Assembly: GCA_913056475.1 (NCBI GenBank)
Contig: CAJXMS010000141.1
Coordinates: 1 to 6,138 of the forward strand
Direction of reading: 5' to 3'
DNA: 6,138 nt
Source of the DNA: an uncultured Bacteroidota bacterium
GTDB taxonomy: Bacteria; Bacteroidota; Bacteroidia; Flavobacteriales; Schleiferiaceae
The notes below the pieces were generated by a model. It made no database searches and had not been told where the DNA came from. It was given only the letters and a program-made list of their open reading frames with translations. A program made the position numbers and the translations under genes. Position 1 is the stretch's first letter. Every line of letters starts with the position of its first letter. Shown here piece after piece: positions 1-5,695 of this stretch.

Positions 1-643
1 CCCGGGCAAAGCTGGCCATCTCCCGCGGGTCTAGCTCCCCGTGGCCCTGAACGAAGCCGATCAGGGGCTTGTCTTTCACCACCAGGGCGCGGACGGTATT
101 GGCCAGGGCAAATTCGAGGTTTTGGATGCTGGCGTTGATCTGCTGCGCTGGCGGCGCGCCCAGCTTGCTTTCCAGCAGGGCCAGGCTGGTCTCTTCATTG
201 CCATAGCTCACCAGGGCCCCGGGAAAGATGGTCTGCGTGGCGCTGCCGTCTTTCTTGCGCATGCTGAGCTGGTAGGGGCGGATGCCCCGGCTTTGCAGTT
301 GCTTTTTGATCTTTTCGGCCTGCTTTTCTGTCTCCGCCTCGTTGGGATCCACAAACTGGTACTGGATATTGGGATTGTAGGCCCGGAATTCTTCCAGCAT
401 CAGGCGGGTTTCGTTTTGCAGGCGCTGGAAGCCAGCCGGAAAATCGCCCTTGAGGTAAACCTTAAAAAGGAGGGGATCATCTACTTTTTCCAGCAGGGCC
501 ACGGTGGCTTCGGAGAGGCTGTAGCGCTGGTCGCTGGTAAGGTCCAGCCGGAAAAACTTAAGGCTGCCCACCACGTTGAGCACCAGGAGGATGGCCACGA
601 AGAGGCTGTACCGCAGGATGTCTTGGGTTTTCTTGCTTTTCAT
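1..643 (-). CDS. gldG: Gliding-associated ABC transporter component GldG, N-terminal part (runs off left edge)
   Basis: Partial gene: the ATG is at 643-641 and the frame stays open to the window edge, giving 214 codons of a family that is usually over 500 residues. Visible features are a short basic N-terminus, one membrane segment at about residues 12-30, then the family-like stretch LTSDQRYSLS (about 35-44), a mixed alpha/beta region, and IGFVQGHGELDP at about 195-206, which resembles the GHGE motif of the ABC-type 'auxiliary' extracytoplasmic domain. GldG works with GldF and the ATPase GldA, which is not in this window, as a transporter associated with Bacteroidetes gliding; its substrate is not established. 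The start is fixed by the TAATG overlap with the gldF stop, so the two are probably translationally coupled. Identification rests on these motifs plus the adjacent gldF. Confidence 0.88.
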   Translation of the reverse strand, partial: MKSKKTQDILRYSLFVAILLVLNVVGSLKFFRLDLTSDQRYSLSEATVALLEKVDDPLLFKVYLKGDFPAGFQRLQNETRLMLEEFRAYNPNIQYQFVDPNEAETEKQAEKIKKQLQSRGIRPYQLSMRKKDGSATQTIFPGALVSYGNEETSLALLESKLGAPPAQQINASIQNLEFALANTVRALVVKDKPLIGFVQGHGELDPREMASFAR

Positions 644-1374
644 TACCATTTTCTGCTTTGGATCACCAGGCGGGTAGCGCCGAAGAATAAGGCGATAAGA
701 CTCAGGAAGTAGAGCAGGTCGCGGCTATCGATCACCCCGCGGCTCATGGAGGTGTAGTGCTCGTTGATGCCCAGGTTCATGATAAAGAGATCGGCCGTGC
801 CAAAGAGGTCCAAACCGGCAATGCGGTCGAAGCCGTAAAAGAAGAAGAAGCAAAGGAACACCCCCAGGAGGAAGGACACGATCTGATTGTCGGTAAGGGC
901 GGAGGCAAACAGGCCAATGCTCACGAAGCCCGCCCCCAAAAAGAGCAGCCCCAGGTAGGAGCCGATGCTGCCGCCTATATCCAGATTGCCCACCGGATTG
1001 CCCAGCTGGTACACCGAGTAGAAGTAGAGCAGGGTAGGCAGCAGGGCAAAAAACACCAGCAGCACCCCGGCCAGGTACTTGGCCCCCACGATTTGCCAGT
1101 CGGTGAGGGGCTTGGTGAGCAGCAGCTCCATGGTGCCTGCCTTTTTCTCATCGGCAAAGAGCCGCATGGTAAGGGCGGGAATGAGGAAGAGAAACACCCA
1201 GGGCGAGAGGGTGAAGAGCTGGCGCAGGCTGGCGTACTCCGCATCCAGGAGGTTGAAATCGCCCGGGAAGATCCAGAGAAATACCCCGTTGATCAACAGG
1301 TACACGGTGATGACCAGGTAACCGATGATGGAGCCGAAGAAGCTCCGGATCTCTTTGGCAATGAGTGCTGTCAT
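643..1374 (-). CDS. gldF: Gliding-associated ABC transporter permease GldF
   Basis: A 243-residue ABC-2-type inner-membrane permease, the length expected for GldF. Six hydrophobic segments can be read at about residues 15-36, 57-72, 101-122, 139-160, 164-182 and 219-238. Between segments 2 and 3 lies DEKKAGTMELLLTKPL (75-90), the amphipathic stretch typical of ABC-2 permeases that is thought to contact the ATPase. The loop GINEHYTSMSRGVIDSRD (202-219) before the last helix is typical of this family. The ATG at 1374-1372 overlaps the stop of the upstream ABM-domain gene (ATGA), and its own TAA overlaps the gldG start, so the three genes are almost certainly one operon. Family knowledge says GldF, GldG and GldA form a transporter linked to gliding motility. 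No ATPase gene is visible here, which is normal because gldA is often unlinked. Confidence 0.92.
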   Translation of the reverse strand: MTALIAKEIRSFFGSIIGYLVITVYLLINGVFLWIFPGDFNLLDAEYASLRQLFTLSPWVFLFLIPALTMRLFADEKKAGTMELLLTKPLTDWQIVGAKYLAGVLLVFFALLPTLLYFYSVYQLGNPVGNLDIGGSIGSYLGLLFLGAGFVSIGLFASALTDNQIVSFLLGVFLCFFFFYGFDRIAGLDLFGTADLFIMNLGINEHYTSMSRGVIDSRDLLYFLSLIALFFGATRLVIQSRKW

Positions 1375-1670
1375 GGGTTTACATTTTCAAGGCCCCGCAG
1401 GCTCCAGGCCTCCGGCTTAGCGGCAAAAAGGGCCCGCGTACGGGGCCAAAGGTCCCGGAAAAGGGCCGACTGGCGGTAGTTTTCCAGGTCTTCCGGCTGC
1501 TGCCACCAGCTGTAGGTGAAAAACACTTCCGGCCGCTGCCGGTCTTGCCAGAGCTCCAGGTGGGCGCAGCCGGGAAAGGCGCGGATTTGCTCCTTGTGCG
1601 CGGCAAACTGGGCCCGGAAGGTCTCCATTGCCTCGGGGCGAAAAGTCATTTTAACGATGCGGAGCAACAT
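1371..1670 (-). CDS. ABM-domain (antibiotic biosynthesis monooxygenase-like) protein
   Basis: A 99-residue protein with the dimeric alpha/beta-barrel ABM fold pattern: strand LLRIVKMTF (2-10), helix with METFRAQF (15-22), PGCAHLELWQD (33-43), FFTYSWW (50-56), an amphipathic helix LENYRQSALFRDLW (62-75) and KPEAWSL (85-91). The family includes quinol monooxygenases and heme-degrading enzymes, but many members have no known substrate, and the sequence does not decide between them. No signal peptide, so probably cytoplasmic. The start ATG follows an A-rich leader with no Shine-Dalgarno sequence, as is usual in Bacteroidetes. Its TGA overlaps the gldF ATG, making it the first gene of a coupled set with gldF and gldG. 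That linkage is odd for an enzyme of this type and may mean only co-transcription. Confidence 0.82.
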   Translation of the reverse strand: MLLRIVKMTFRPEAMETFRAQFAAHKEQIRAFPGCAHLELWQDRQRPEVFFTYSWWQQPEDLENYRQSALFRDLWPRTRALFAAKPEAWSLRGLENVNP

Positions 1671-1699
1671 TTTATTGTTTTGACTATTAGGTTGTTATG

Positions 1700-1707
1700 T
1701 AAATGTA
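1700..1707 (-). promoter_or_regulatory. Weak candidate -7 box for the ABM-gldF-gldG operon
   Basis: Reading the minus strand, TACATTTA lies about 30 nt upstream of the ABM start and matches 7 of 8 positions of the Bacteroidetes -7 consensus TAnnTTTG. No TTTG-like -33 box is seen at the right distance, so this is only a candidate. It lies in a locally AT-rich stretch (about 1665-1710) between GC-rich repeats and genes, which is where a promoter would be expected. Confidence 0.2.
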
Positions 1708-1742
1708 GTGCGGGCATAGCTCTTTGTTCGCGTCGTCCACAG

Positions 1743-1777
1743 CCTCCCCCGTCTCCGCTCGCTGGGGGCGAGCAGAC
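1743..1777. repeat. Intergenic GC-rich hairpin repeat, degenerate copy 1
   Basis: Bases 1743-1773 are identical over 31 bp to 1830-1860. In this copy the right arm of the hairpin has lost two bases: GTCTCCGCTCGC (1751-1762) faces GCGAGC+AGAC (1768-1777), so the stem carries a 2-nt bulge around a TGGGG loop. It resembles REP/MITE-like intergenic repeats. The spacing to copy 2 is exactly 87 bp. Confidence 0.8.
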
Positions 1778-1829
1778 AGGGGCCGCTGATCTGCTTTATT
1801 GGTGTTGCGAGAAATGAGGCACCTTAAGT

Positions 1830-1883
1830 CCTCCCCCGTCTCCGCTCGCTGGGGGCGAGCGGAGACACCCCCTCCAGAGGGGG
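1830..1883. repeat. Intergenic GC-rich hairpin repeat, intact copy 2
   Basis: This copy contains a perfect 12-bp stem, GTCTCCGCTCGC (1838-1849) with its complement at 1855-1866, and a 5-nt loop TGGGG (1850-1854). A second small hairpin follows directly: CCCCCT (1868-1873), loop CCAG, AGGGGG (1878-1883). The left 31 bp duplicate 1743-1773. The two-hairpin structure with C-run/G-run arms is typical of repetitive extragenic elements. There is no U tract next to either stem, so it is not an obvious intrinsic terminator. Whether it recurs elsewhere in the genome cannot be seen here. Confidence 0.82.
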
Positions 1884-2003
1884 ATATGCGCTCGTCCCCT
1901 TTCGTGTTTTTTCTAGTGGTTATGGGCAGTGGGGGTGTCATCACGGTTTTCTCTGGTAAAAGCAAAATGGGGCCCGGGCGTTTCCGGCGGCCGGTATCAC
2001 ATT

Positions 2004-2047
2004 TGGCCGGCAGGCCTCCCCTAAAAAAAAAGCTGGCCGCAAGGCCT
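2004..2047. repeat. Pair of 14-bp GGCC-rich direct repeats
   Basis: TGGCCGGCAGGCCT (2004-2017) and TGGCCGCAAGGCCT (2034-2047) differ at two positions and are offset by 30 bp, with the A tract (2023-2031) between them. Each can fold on itself through GGCC/GGCC. The right copy forms the stem of the proposed terminator. Confidence 0.55.
2022..2047 (-). terminator. Possible intrinsic terminator of the DUF62 gene
   Basis: Read on the minus strand, about 38 nt after the stop of the gene at 2085-2882, there is a short GC stem GGCC-TTGC-GGCC (2046-2035), then AGC and a run of nine T (2031-2023). The stem is only four base pairs, so it is weak, but the position and the T tract fit a rho-independent terminator. 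Confidence 0.4.
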
Positions 2048-2084
2048 AAGGCGCCCCAAAACTAAAGAATACCCAGGGATGCAC

Positions 2085-2882
2085 CTACTGGAATACCAGG
2101 CGAAGGGTGTCGCCTATGGCAATGCCCAGCATGCTATGGGCGCCATTGTAGCGCCGGCTGTGGGGGTCTTTGAGGGCTATTTCCAGCAGGTCCAGGGAGT
2201 TGAAAAGGGCGAGGATGCTCCCTTCGCTGGCCTCGTGGTACTGCTGGTGGAGGCGGTGGAGGGTTTGCCGGCGGGGCAGCTCAATGGCAAAGGGGCGCTC
2301 GTGCCCCATGCGCTGGAAGAGGCTGCGGGGGATGTTGGTGATCAGATTGCCGTAATGATCGATGTCCATCACGGAGCCTTTGATAAAGCCCTGCTGGGGG
2401 TCGGCACTGGGGCGGAGGAGGGCCCCCTGGCGGTAATCGCTCTCGGCGGGCCCCAGGAGGGAAAGCTTGCCGCCCCGGGCCAGGTGGACAGCGGCGGGGG
2501 CCAGTACCGTCCGGGCGGGAAAGAGGCCGGGCGCCGCGGGGGGGTCGATGCGGTGCACCGCGGGGAGCGCCGCCTGCTCGCTCAGCATGGGGAGCAGGCC
2601 ATTGTCGGGCAGCAGGAAGTAGTGCCCTTCCCATTGCGCGGCCAGCCAGCGCTCGCTGGCGCAGCACTCATTGACCGCCACCAGGTGGATGCTGCCGGGG
2701 GGAAAGGCCGGGAAACTGTGGCGCAGCAAAAAGGCGGCCTGGTGCAGGTAGCCGGGCTCAATGGCATGGCTGAGGTCGCACAGCCGCGTCTCGGCGGGCA
2801 CCGACTGGTAAAGCTGCCCCTTGAGGAGGCCGCTGTGGGGCGCCGCCGGGCCGTAGTCGGTGGTGAGGGTGATGAGGGACAT
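2085..2882 (-). CDS. SAM hydroxide adenosyltransferase family (DUF62) protein with altered active site
   Basis: A 265-residue protein, full length for the family that splits S-adenosylmethionine into adenosine and methionine using hydroxide, and that also contains the fluorinase/chlorinase enzymes. The N-terminal motif LITLTTDYG (3-11) keeps the ribose-binding Asp (D9). CDLSHAIEP (35-43), FPPGSIHLV (60-68), LPDNGLL (91-97) and the C-terminal-domain motif DHYGNLITNI (175-184) are all present. Compared from memory with the archaeal PH0463 triad Asp-Arg-His (VIDPGVGTERR, then FHGRD), this protein reads VNECCASER (70-78) and FPAR (121-124): Arg78 is kept, Asp becomes Asn71 and His becomes Pro122. 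Activity may therefore be changed or lost. It is divergent from phoH with a 154-nt shared spacer. Start: the ATG at 2882-2880 gives the expected family N-terminus. Confidence 0.85.
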   Translation of the reverse strand: MSLITLTTDYGPAAPHSGLLKGQLYQSVPAETRLCDLSHAIEPGYLHQAAFLLRHSFPAFPPGSIHLVAVNECCASERWLAAQWEGHYFLLPDNGLLPMLSEQAALPAVHRIDPPAAPGLFPARTVLAPAAVHLARGGKLSLLGPAESDYRQGALLRPSADPQQGFIKGSVMDIDHYGNLITNIPRSLFQRMGHERPFAIELPRRQTLHRLHQQYHEASEGSILALFNSLDLLEIALKDPHSRRYNGAHSMLGIAIGDTLRLVFQ

Positions 2883-2942
2883 GCGCCGGAGGGGTTTTTG
2901 CCGCGGAAAATCCGCCCCGGGAGGGCGGTAAAATTGTTGTTA

Positions 2943-2957
2943 TTTTGCGGCGCAAAA
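2943..2957. promoter_or_regulatory. 15-bp palindrome in the divergent DUF62/phoH promoter region
   Basis: TTTTGCG (2943-2949), a single G, then CGCAAAA (2951-2957) form a perfect inverted repeat with 7-bp arms. Both arms sit inside promoter-like sequence: TACTTTTG on the minus strand and TTATTTTG on the plus strand (2940-2947, one mismatch to TAnnTTTG). It could be an operator acting on both divergent genes, or simply the symmetric overlap of two -7 boxes. Confidence 0.4.
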
Positions 2958-2960
2958 GTA
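2953..2960 (-). promoter_or_regulatory. Candidate -7 box for the DUF62 gene
   Basis: On the minus strand TACTTTTG matches the Bacteroidetes -7 consensus TAnnTTTG at every defined position and lies about 70 nt upstream of the DUF62 start codon. A TTTG -33 box at the usual distance is not evident, so this is a half-supported promoter. It overlaps the palindrome at 2943-2957. Confidence 0.38.
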
Positions 2961-2968
2961 TTGATAAT

Positions 2969-3015
2969 CTCCCGCTCCGCGGGCCCTCGCTGGAAAGGGG
3001 GCCGCCGAGGGGGAG
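2969..3015. repeat. GC-rich multi-hairpin element in the phoH leader
   Basis: An outer CTCCC (2969-2973) and GGGAG (3011-3015) enclose a small hairpin CCCGC-TCC-GCGGG (2971-2983) and a longer one CCCTCG (2984-2989) with CGAGGG (3006-3011); some pairings exclude each other. It ends about 20 nt before the phoH start. The C-run/G-run design resembles the intergenic repeats at 1743-1883, though the sequence is not the same. It may be an old copy of the same class of element or a leader structure affecting phoH. Confidence 0.5.
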
Positions 3016-3028
3016 GGAACTGCCTAAA

Positions 3029-3040
3029 ATGATGATTTGA
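3029..3040 (+). other. Three-codon mini-ORF overlapping the phoH TTG start
   Basis: ATG ATG ATT TGA (3029-3040) is a minimal open frame of three codons whose stop overlaps the phoH TTG start as TTGA. Such an arrangement could help re-initiation at a weak start codon. It may equally be chance, or the true ATG start may be hidden by a one-base sequencing or assembly error. Confidence 0.3.
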
Positions 3041-4005
3041 GCGAGAAAATCTTGCATGTAGAAAACATGGACCCCATGAAAATATACGGGGCCAATAACA
3101 AATACCTCCGTATAATCGAGTCGTACTTCCCGGATGTAAAGATCACCGCCCGGGGCAACCGCCTCAAATTCGTGGGCGACGACGAAAACATAGGCCGCCT
3201 GGAAGATAAGCTGGAGGAGATCCTGGCTTATCTCAATAAGTTTAACAACCTTAACGGCAATCAGCTGGAACGCATCCTGAAAGACGAGATGGTGCTGGAA
3301 AAGGACGATAAGGCGAGCAATGACGTCATTCTCCACGGCACCAAAGGACAGGCCATCAAAGCGCGCACGCTCAACCAGCGCCGCCTGATGAAAAGCATTC
3401 GCCAGAACGATATGCTCTTTGCCATCGGGCCCGCCGGTACCGGCAAAACCTACACCGCGGTGGCCCTGGCGGTAAAGGCCCTCAAAGACAAGGAAGTGAA
3501 GCGCCTCATCCTGACCCGCCCGGCGGTGGAGGCGGGGGAAAACCTGGGCTTTCTCCCGGGCGACCTCAAAGAAAAGCTGGACCCCTACCTGCAGCCCCTC
3601 TACGATGCCCTGCGCGATATGATCCCCCCCGAAAAACTGCAGTACTACCTGGAAGGAGGCACCATCCAAATAGCGCCCCTGGCCTTTATGCGCGGCCGTA
3701 CCCTGGACCAGGCCTTCGTGCTCCTGGACGAGGCCCAGAACACCACCCACAGCCAGATGAAGATGTTCCTCACCCGCATGGGCGCCAGCGCTAAGTTTAT
3801 CGTCACGGGCGATAGCAGCCAGGTGGACCTCCCCCGCAATCAGCGCTCCGGCCTCATCGAAGCGGAACGCATCCTGGGCAAGATCCCCGGCATCGACTTC
3901 GTGTACCTGAACGATGAAGATGTGATCCGCCACGAACTGGTGAAGCGCATCATCGATGCCTACCAGACCGAAGAAGAACGCCAGCCGCCCCGCGCTCAAA
4001 ACTAA
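3037..4005 (+). CDS. phoH: PhoH-family ATPase (PhoH/PhoL type)
   Basis: A 322-residue cytoplasmic P-loop protein. An N-terminal RNA-binding-like region (about 1-110) is followed by the PhoH domain: Walker A GPAGTGKT (131-138), RPAVEAGE (161-168), Walker B with LLDEAQNTT (229-237), and VTGDSSQVDLP (256-266), all intact. The family is linked to RNA processing and ribosome maturation, often beside YbeY/YbeZ functions; the exact role in Bacteroidetes is not established. The start is chosen as TTG at 3037: an in-frame stop lies at 3025-3027, no ATG occurs between, and the next in-frame ATG (3067) would cut off the start of the ENMDPMKIYG region that appears conserved in the family. The gene is divergent from the DUF62 gene and followed after 5 nt by purC, so it is probably the first gene of a plus-strand operon. 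Confidence 0.93.
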   Translation: MSEKILHVENMDPMKIYGANNKYLRIIESYFPDVKITARGNRLKFVGDDENIGRLEDKLEEILAYLNKFNNLNGNQLERILKDEMVLEKDDKASNDVILHGTKGQAIKARTLNQRRLMKSIRQNDMLFAIGPAGTGKTYTAVALAVKALKDKEVKRLILTRPAVEAGENLGFLPGDLKEKLDPYLQPLYDALRDMIPPEKLQYYLEGGTIQIAPLAFMRGRTLDQAFVLLDEAQNTTHSQMKMFLTRMGASAKFIVTGDSSQVDLPRNQRSGLIEAERILGKIPGIDFVYLNDEDVIRHELVKRIIDAYQTEEERQPPRAQN

Positions 4006-4010
4006 AGCCC

Positions 4011-4964
4011 ATGCCCAGCCCCAGCCCCTTGCGCTACAGTGAATTAAAATTGCCCGGCCAAAGCCACTTTTACCGTGGCAAGGTGCGCGATGTGTACCGC
4101 ATCGGGGAGGAGCTGCTGGTGCTGGTGGCTACCGACCGCCTCTCGGCCTTTGACGTGGTGCTGCCCCAGGGCATTCCCTACAAGGGGGCGGTGCTCAACC
4201 AAATGGCCAATCACTTCCTGGACGCCACGGCCGATATTGTGCCCAACTGGAAGCTGACCATGCCCCATCCCATGGCCACCCTGGGCCGCCGCGCCCGGCC
4301 CTACCCGGTGGAAATGGTGATCCGCGGCTACCTGGCCGGCCACGCCTGGCGCGAATACCGGGCCGGGAAACGCTCCATCTGCGGCCAAGCTCTGCCCGAA
4401 GGCCTGCACGAAAACGATCCCCTGCCCGAACCGCTCATCACCCCCACCACCAAGGCCCCGCAGGGCGGCCACGATACCGACATATCCCGGGAGGAGATCT
4501 TAGCGCAAGGCCTGGTGCCTGAAGCGGAGTACGCCCAGCTGGAAAGCTATACCCGCCGGCTCTTTGCCCGCGGGCAGGAAATGGCCGCCGCCCGGGGCCT
4601 TATCCTGGTGGATACCAAGTACGAGTTTGGCCTCACGGCCAAAGGAGAGGTGATCCTCATCGATGAGCTCCATACCCCCGATAGCAGCCGTTACTTTTAC
4701 CGGGACGGTTACGAGGCCCGTCAAAAGGCGGGCGCGCCGCAAGAACAGCTCAGCAAAGAATTCGTCCGCCAGTGGCTCATCGAGCAAGGCTTCCAGGGCC
4801 AGGCCGGCCAAAGCATCCCCACCCTGCCCGAGGCCTTTATCAGCCGGGTGAGCGAGCGCTACCGCGCCCTCTACGAGCAGATCACCGGCCAGGAATTTTT
4901 TGCTCCTTTGCAAGCGGCAAGCTTGCCAGCAGCTATTACCGAATCTTTAAATCACCTGCCATGA
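4011..4964 (+). CDS. purC: Phosphoribosylaminoimidazole-succinocarboxamide (SAICAR) synthase
   Basis: A 317-residue enzyme that joins CAIR and aspartate with ATP in de novo purine synthesis. It belongs to the long, yeast Ade1-like form rather than the roughly 240-residue E. coli form. Motifs in order: FYRGKVRDVY (20-29), ATDRLSAFDVVLPQGIPYKG (40-59), VIRGYLAGHAWREY (103-116), LITPTTKAPQGGHD (142-155), LILVDTKYEFG (197-207) and DELHTPDSSRY (218-228), which are ATP and substrate-binding segments of the family. None is damaged. The ATG lies 5 nt after the phoH stop, and the TGA overlaps the ATG of the next gene (ATGA). Co-transcription with phoH is therefore likely. No purine riboswitch-like structure is visible upstream, and the gene has no leader of its own. 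Confidence 0.96.
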   Translation: MPSPSPLRYSELKLPGQSHFYRGKVRDVYRIGEELLVLVATDRLSAFDVVLPQGIPYKGAVLNQMANHFLDATADIVPNWKLTMPHPMATLGRRARPYPVEMVIRGYLAGHAWREYRAGKRSICGQALPEGLHENDPLPEPLITPTTKAPQGGHDTDISREEILAQGLVPEAEYAQLESYTRRLFARGQEMAAARGLILVDTKYEFGLTAKGEVILIDELHTPDSSRYFYRDGYEARQKAGAPQEQLSKEFVRQWLIEQGFQGQAGQSIPTLPEAFISRVSERYRALYEQITGQEFFAPLQAASLPAAITESLNHLP

Positions 4965-5566
4965 AAAAGATCATTTTCCCCTTTGCGCTGCTCCTCCTGC
5001 TGGGCGCCGCTGCGCACGGCCAGGTACACATGGGCCTGAAAGCGGGCGCCAATACGGTGGGCATGCAGCTAAAAGACTTTAATCCCAACGCCACCTTCCA
5101 GCAGGCCACCGCGCCCGACCGCCAGTGGGGCTACCACGGGGGGCTGTTTTTCCGGGTGCAGTTGGCCAACTTCTTTGTCCGGCCGGAGGCGCTCTACACC
5201 CAGCTGCACAAGGACTTTACCGCCACGGCGGTCAACGGCCCCGATACCAGCGGCACCTTGAATTTCCAGCGCATCGACCTGCCCCTCCTGGTGGGCACCA
5301 GCTTTGGCCCCCTGCGCGTGTACGGCGGCGGCGTGTACAGCGTTAACCTCCCCACCCGGGAAGGCGCCCTGGAAAACCAGCTCGCACAGGGCACGATGGG
5401 CTACCAGGTAGGGGCCGCCCTTAAGCTGGGCGATTTTTTGGTAGAGGCCCGTTACGAAGGCCCCATCACCGCCACCGCCCGCCAGATCGTGCTGAACAAT
5501 ACCCAATTTGACACGGACCTCCGCGTCAATCAGTTTATCCTCAGCGTGGGGTATGAATTGTTTTAG
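4961..5566 (+). CDS. Small outer-membrane beta-barrel (porin-like) protein
   Basis: A 201-residue protein. The N-terminus has a signal peptide: MKK, a hydrophobic core rich in Leu (about 5-17) and AHG before a likely cleavage at 20/21. The mature part has alternating polar/hydrophobic strands such as MGLKAGAN (24-31), YHGGLFFRVQLANFFVRPEALYTQ (split over about 58-81), RIDLPLLVGTSF (104-115), LRVYGGGVYSVNL (118-130), YQVGAALKLGDFLVEARY (about 148-165) and a final NQFILSVGYELF (190-201). The terminal Phe is the classic outer-membrane assembly signal. The length suits an eight-stranded barrel of the PF13568 type; function unknown. The ATG at 4961 is chosen because it overlaps the purC stop (ATGA) and starts exactly at the signal peptide; longer in-frame starts lie inside purC. 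Confidence 0.85.
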   Translation: MKKIIFPFALLLLLGAAAHGQVHMGLKAGANTVGMQLKDFNPNATFQQATAPDRQWGYHGGLFFRVQLANFFVRPEALYTQLHKDFTATAVNGPDTSGTLNFQRIDLPLLVGTSFGPLRVYGGGVYSVNLPTREGALENQLAQGTMGYQVGAALKLGDFLVEARYEGPITATARQIVLNNTQFDTDLRVNQFILSVGYELF

Positions 5567-5602
5567 GCCTCACCGGCCAAAGGAGAGCTTGCTTGCTGGT
5601 TG

Positions 5603-5690
5603 AATCGTTGAACTGGGTAACTGTTTAATTGGGTAACTGTTGAACTGTTGAACTGGGTAACTGGGTAACTGGGTAACTGGGTAACTGGGG
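5603..5690 (+). repeat. Tandem octamer array (AACTGGGT-type, 11 units)
   Basis: The stretch divides cleanly into eleven 8-bp units: AATCGTTG, AACTGGGT, AACTGTTT, AATTGGGT, AACTGTTG twice, AACTGGGT four times (5651-5682) and AACTGGGG (5683-5690). It ends 5 nt before the stop codon of the four-helix-bundle gene and lies between two converging genes. Related octamers occur on the opposite strand at 6115-6138, so the gene is bracketed. Confidence 0.92.
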
Positions 5691-5695
5691 GCGCT

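Larger units (their letters stand above)
1671..2084. other. 414-base intergenic stretch without a credible gene
   Basis: This lies between two minus-strand genes. The short open frames here run through the hairpin repeats or low-complexity GC stretches, lack any recognisable domain and have no coupled neighbours. From left to right it holds an AT-rich leader (about 1665-1710), a degenerate hairpin repeat (1743-1777), a perfect hairpin repeat (1830-1883), about 100 bases with nothing recognisable (1884-1980), and a GGCC-rich pair with an A tract (2004-2047). Its spacing and makeup fit a repeat-filled intergenic region. Confidence 0.7.

Noticed and set aside
41..712. Plus-strand open frame (223 codons) opposite gldG
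   Set aside because: The minus frame encodes GldG motifs and is coupled to gldF; the plus frame shows no family resemblance.
757..1479. Plus-strand open frame (240 codons) opposite gldF
   Set aside because: Low-complexity Gln/Glu/Gly/His-rich product typical of an antisense shadow of a membrane protein; gldF is clear on the minus strand.
1687..1965. 92-codon minus-strand frame in the intergenic region
   Set aside because: Most of it is the translated hairpin repeat, whose 87-bp spacing happens to preserve frame; no domain and no coupling.
1799..2065. 88-codon plus-strand frame in the intergenic region
   Set aside because: It crosses the same hairpin repeat and the GGCC/A-tract area, and the product is low-complexity.
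2079..3032. Plus-strand open frame (317 codons) opposite the DUF62 gene
   Set aside because: It mirrors a full-length recognisable family protein on the other strand, and its start and end have no relation to a promoter or neighbour.
2758..3999. Long minus-strand open frame (413 codons) antisense to phoH
   Set aside because: phoH on the plus strand has all PhoH motifs intact. The antisense frame has no recognisable domain and stays open because of third-base G/C bias in phoH codons.
5603..5690. CRISPR array
   Set aside because: The units are contiguous 8-mers with no spacers, so it is a simple tandem repeat.
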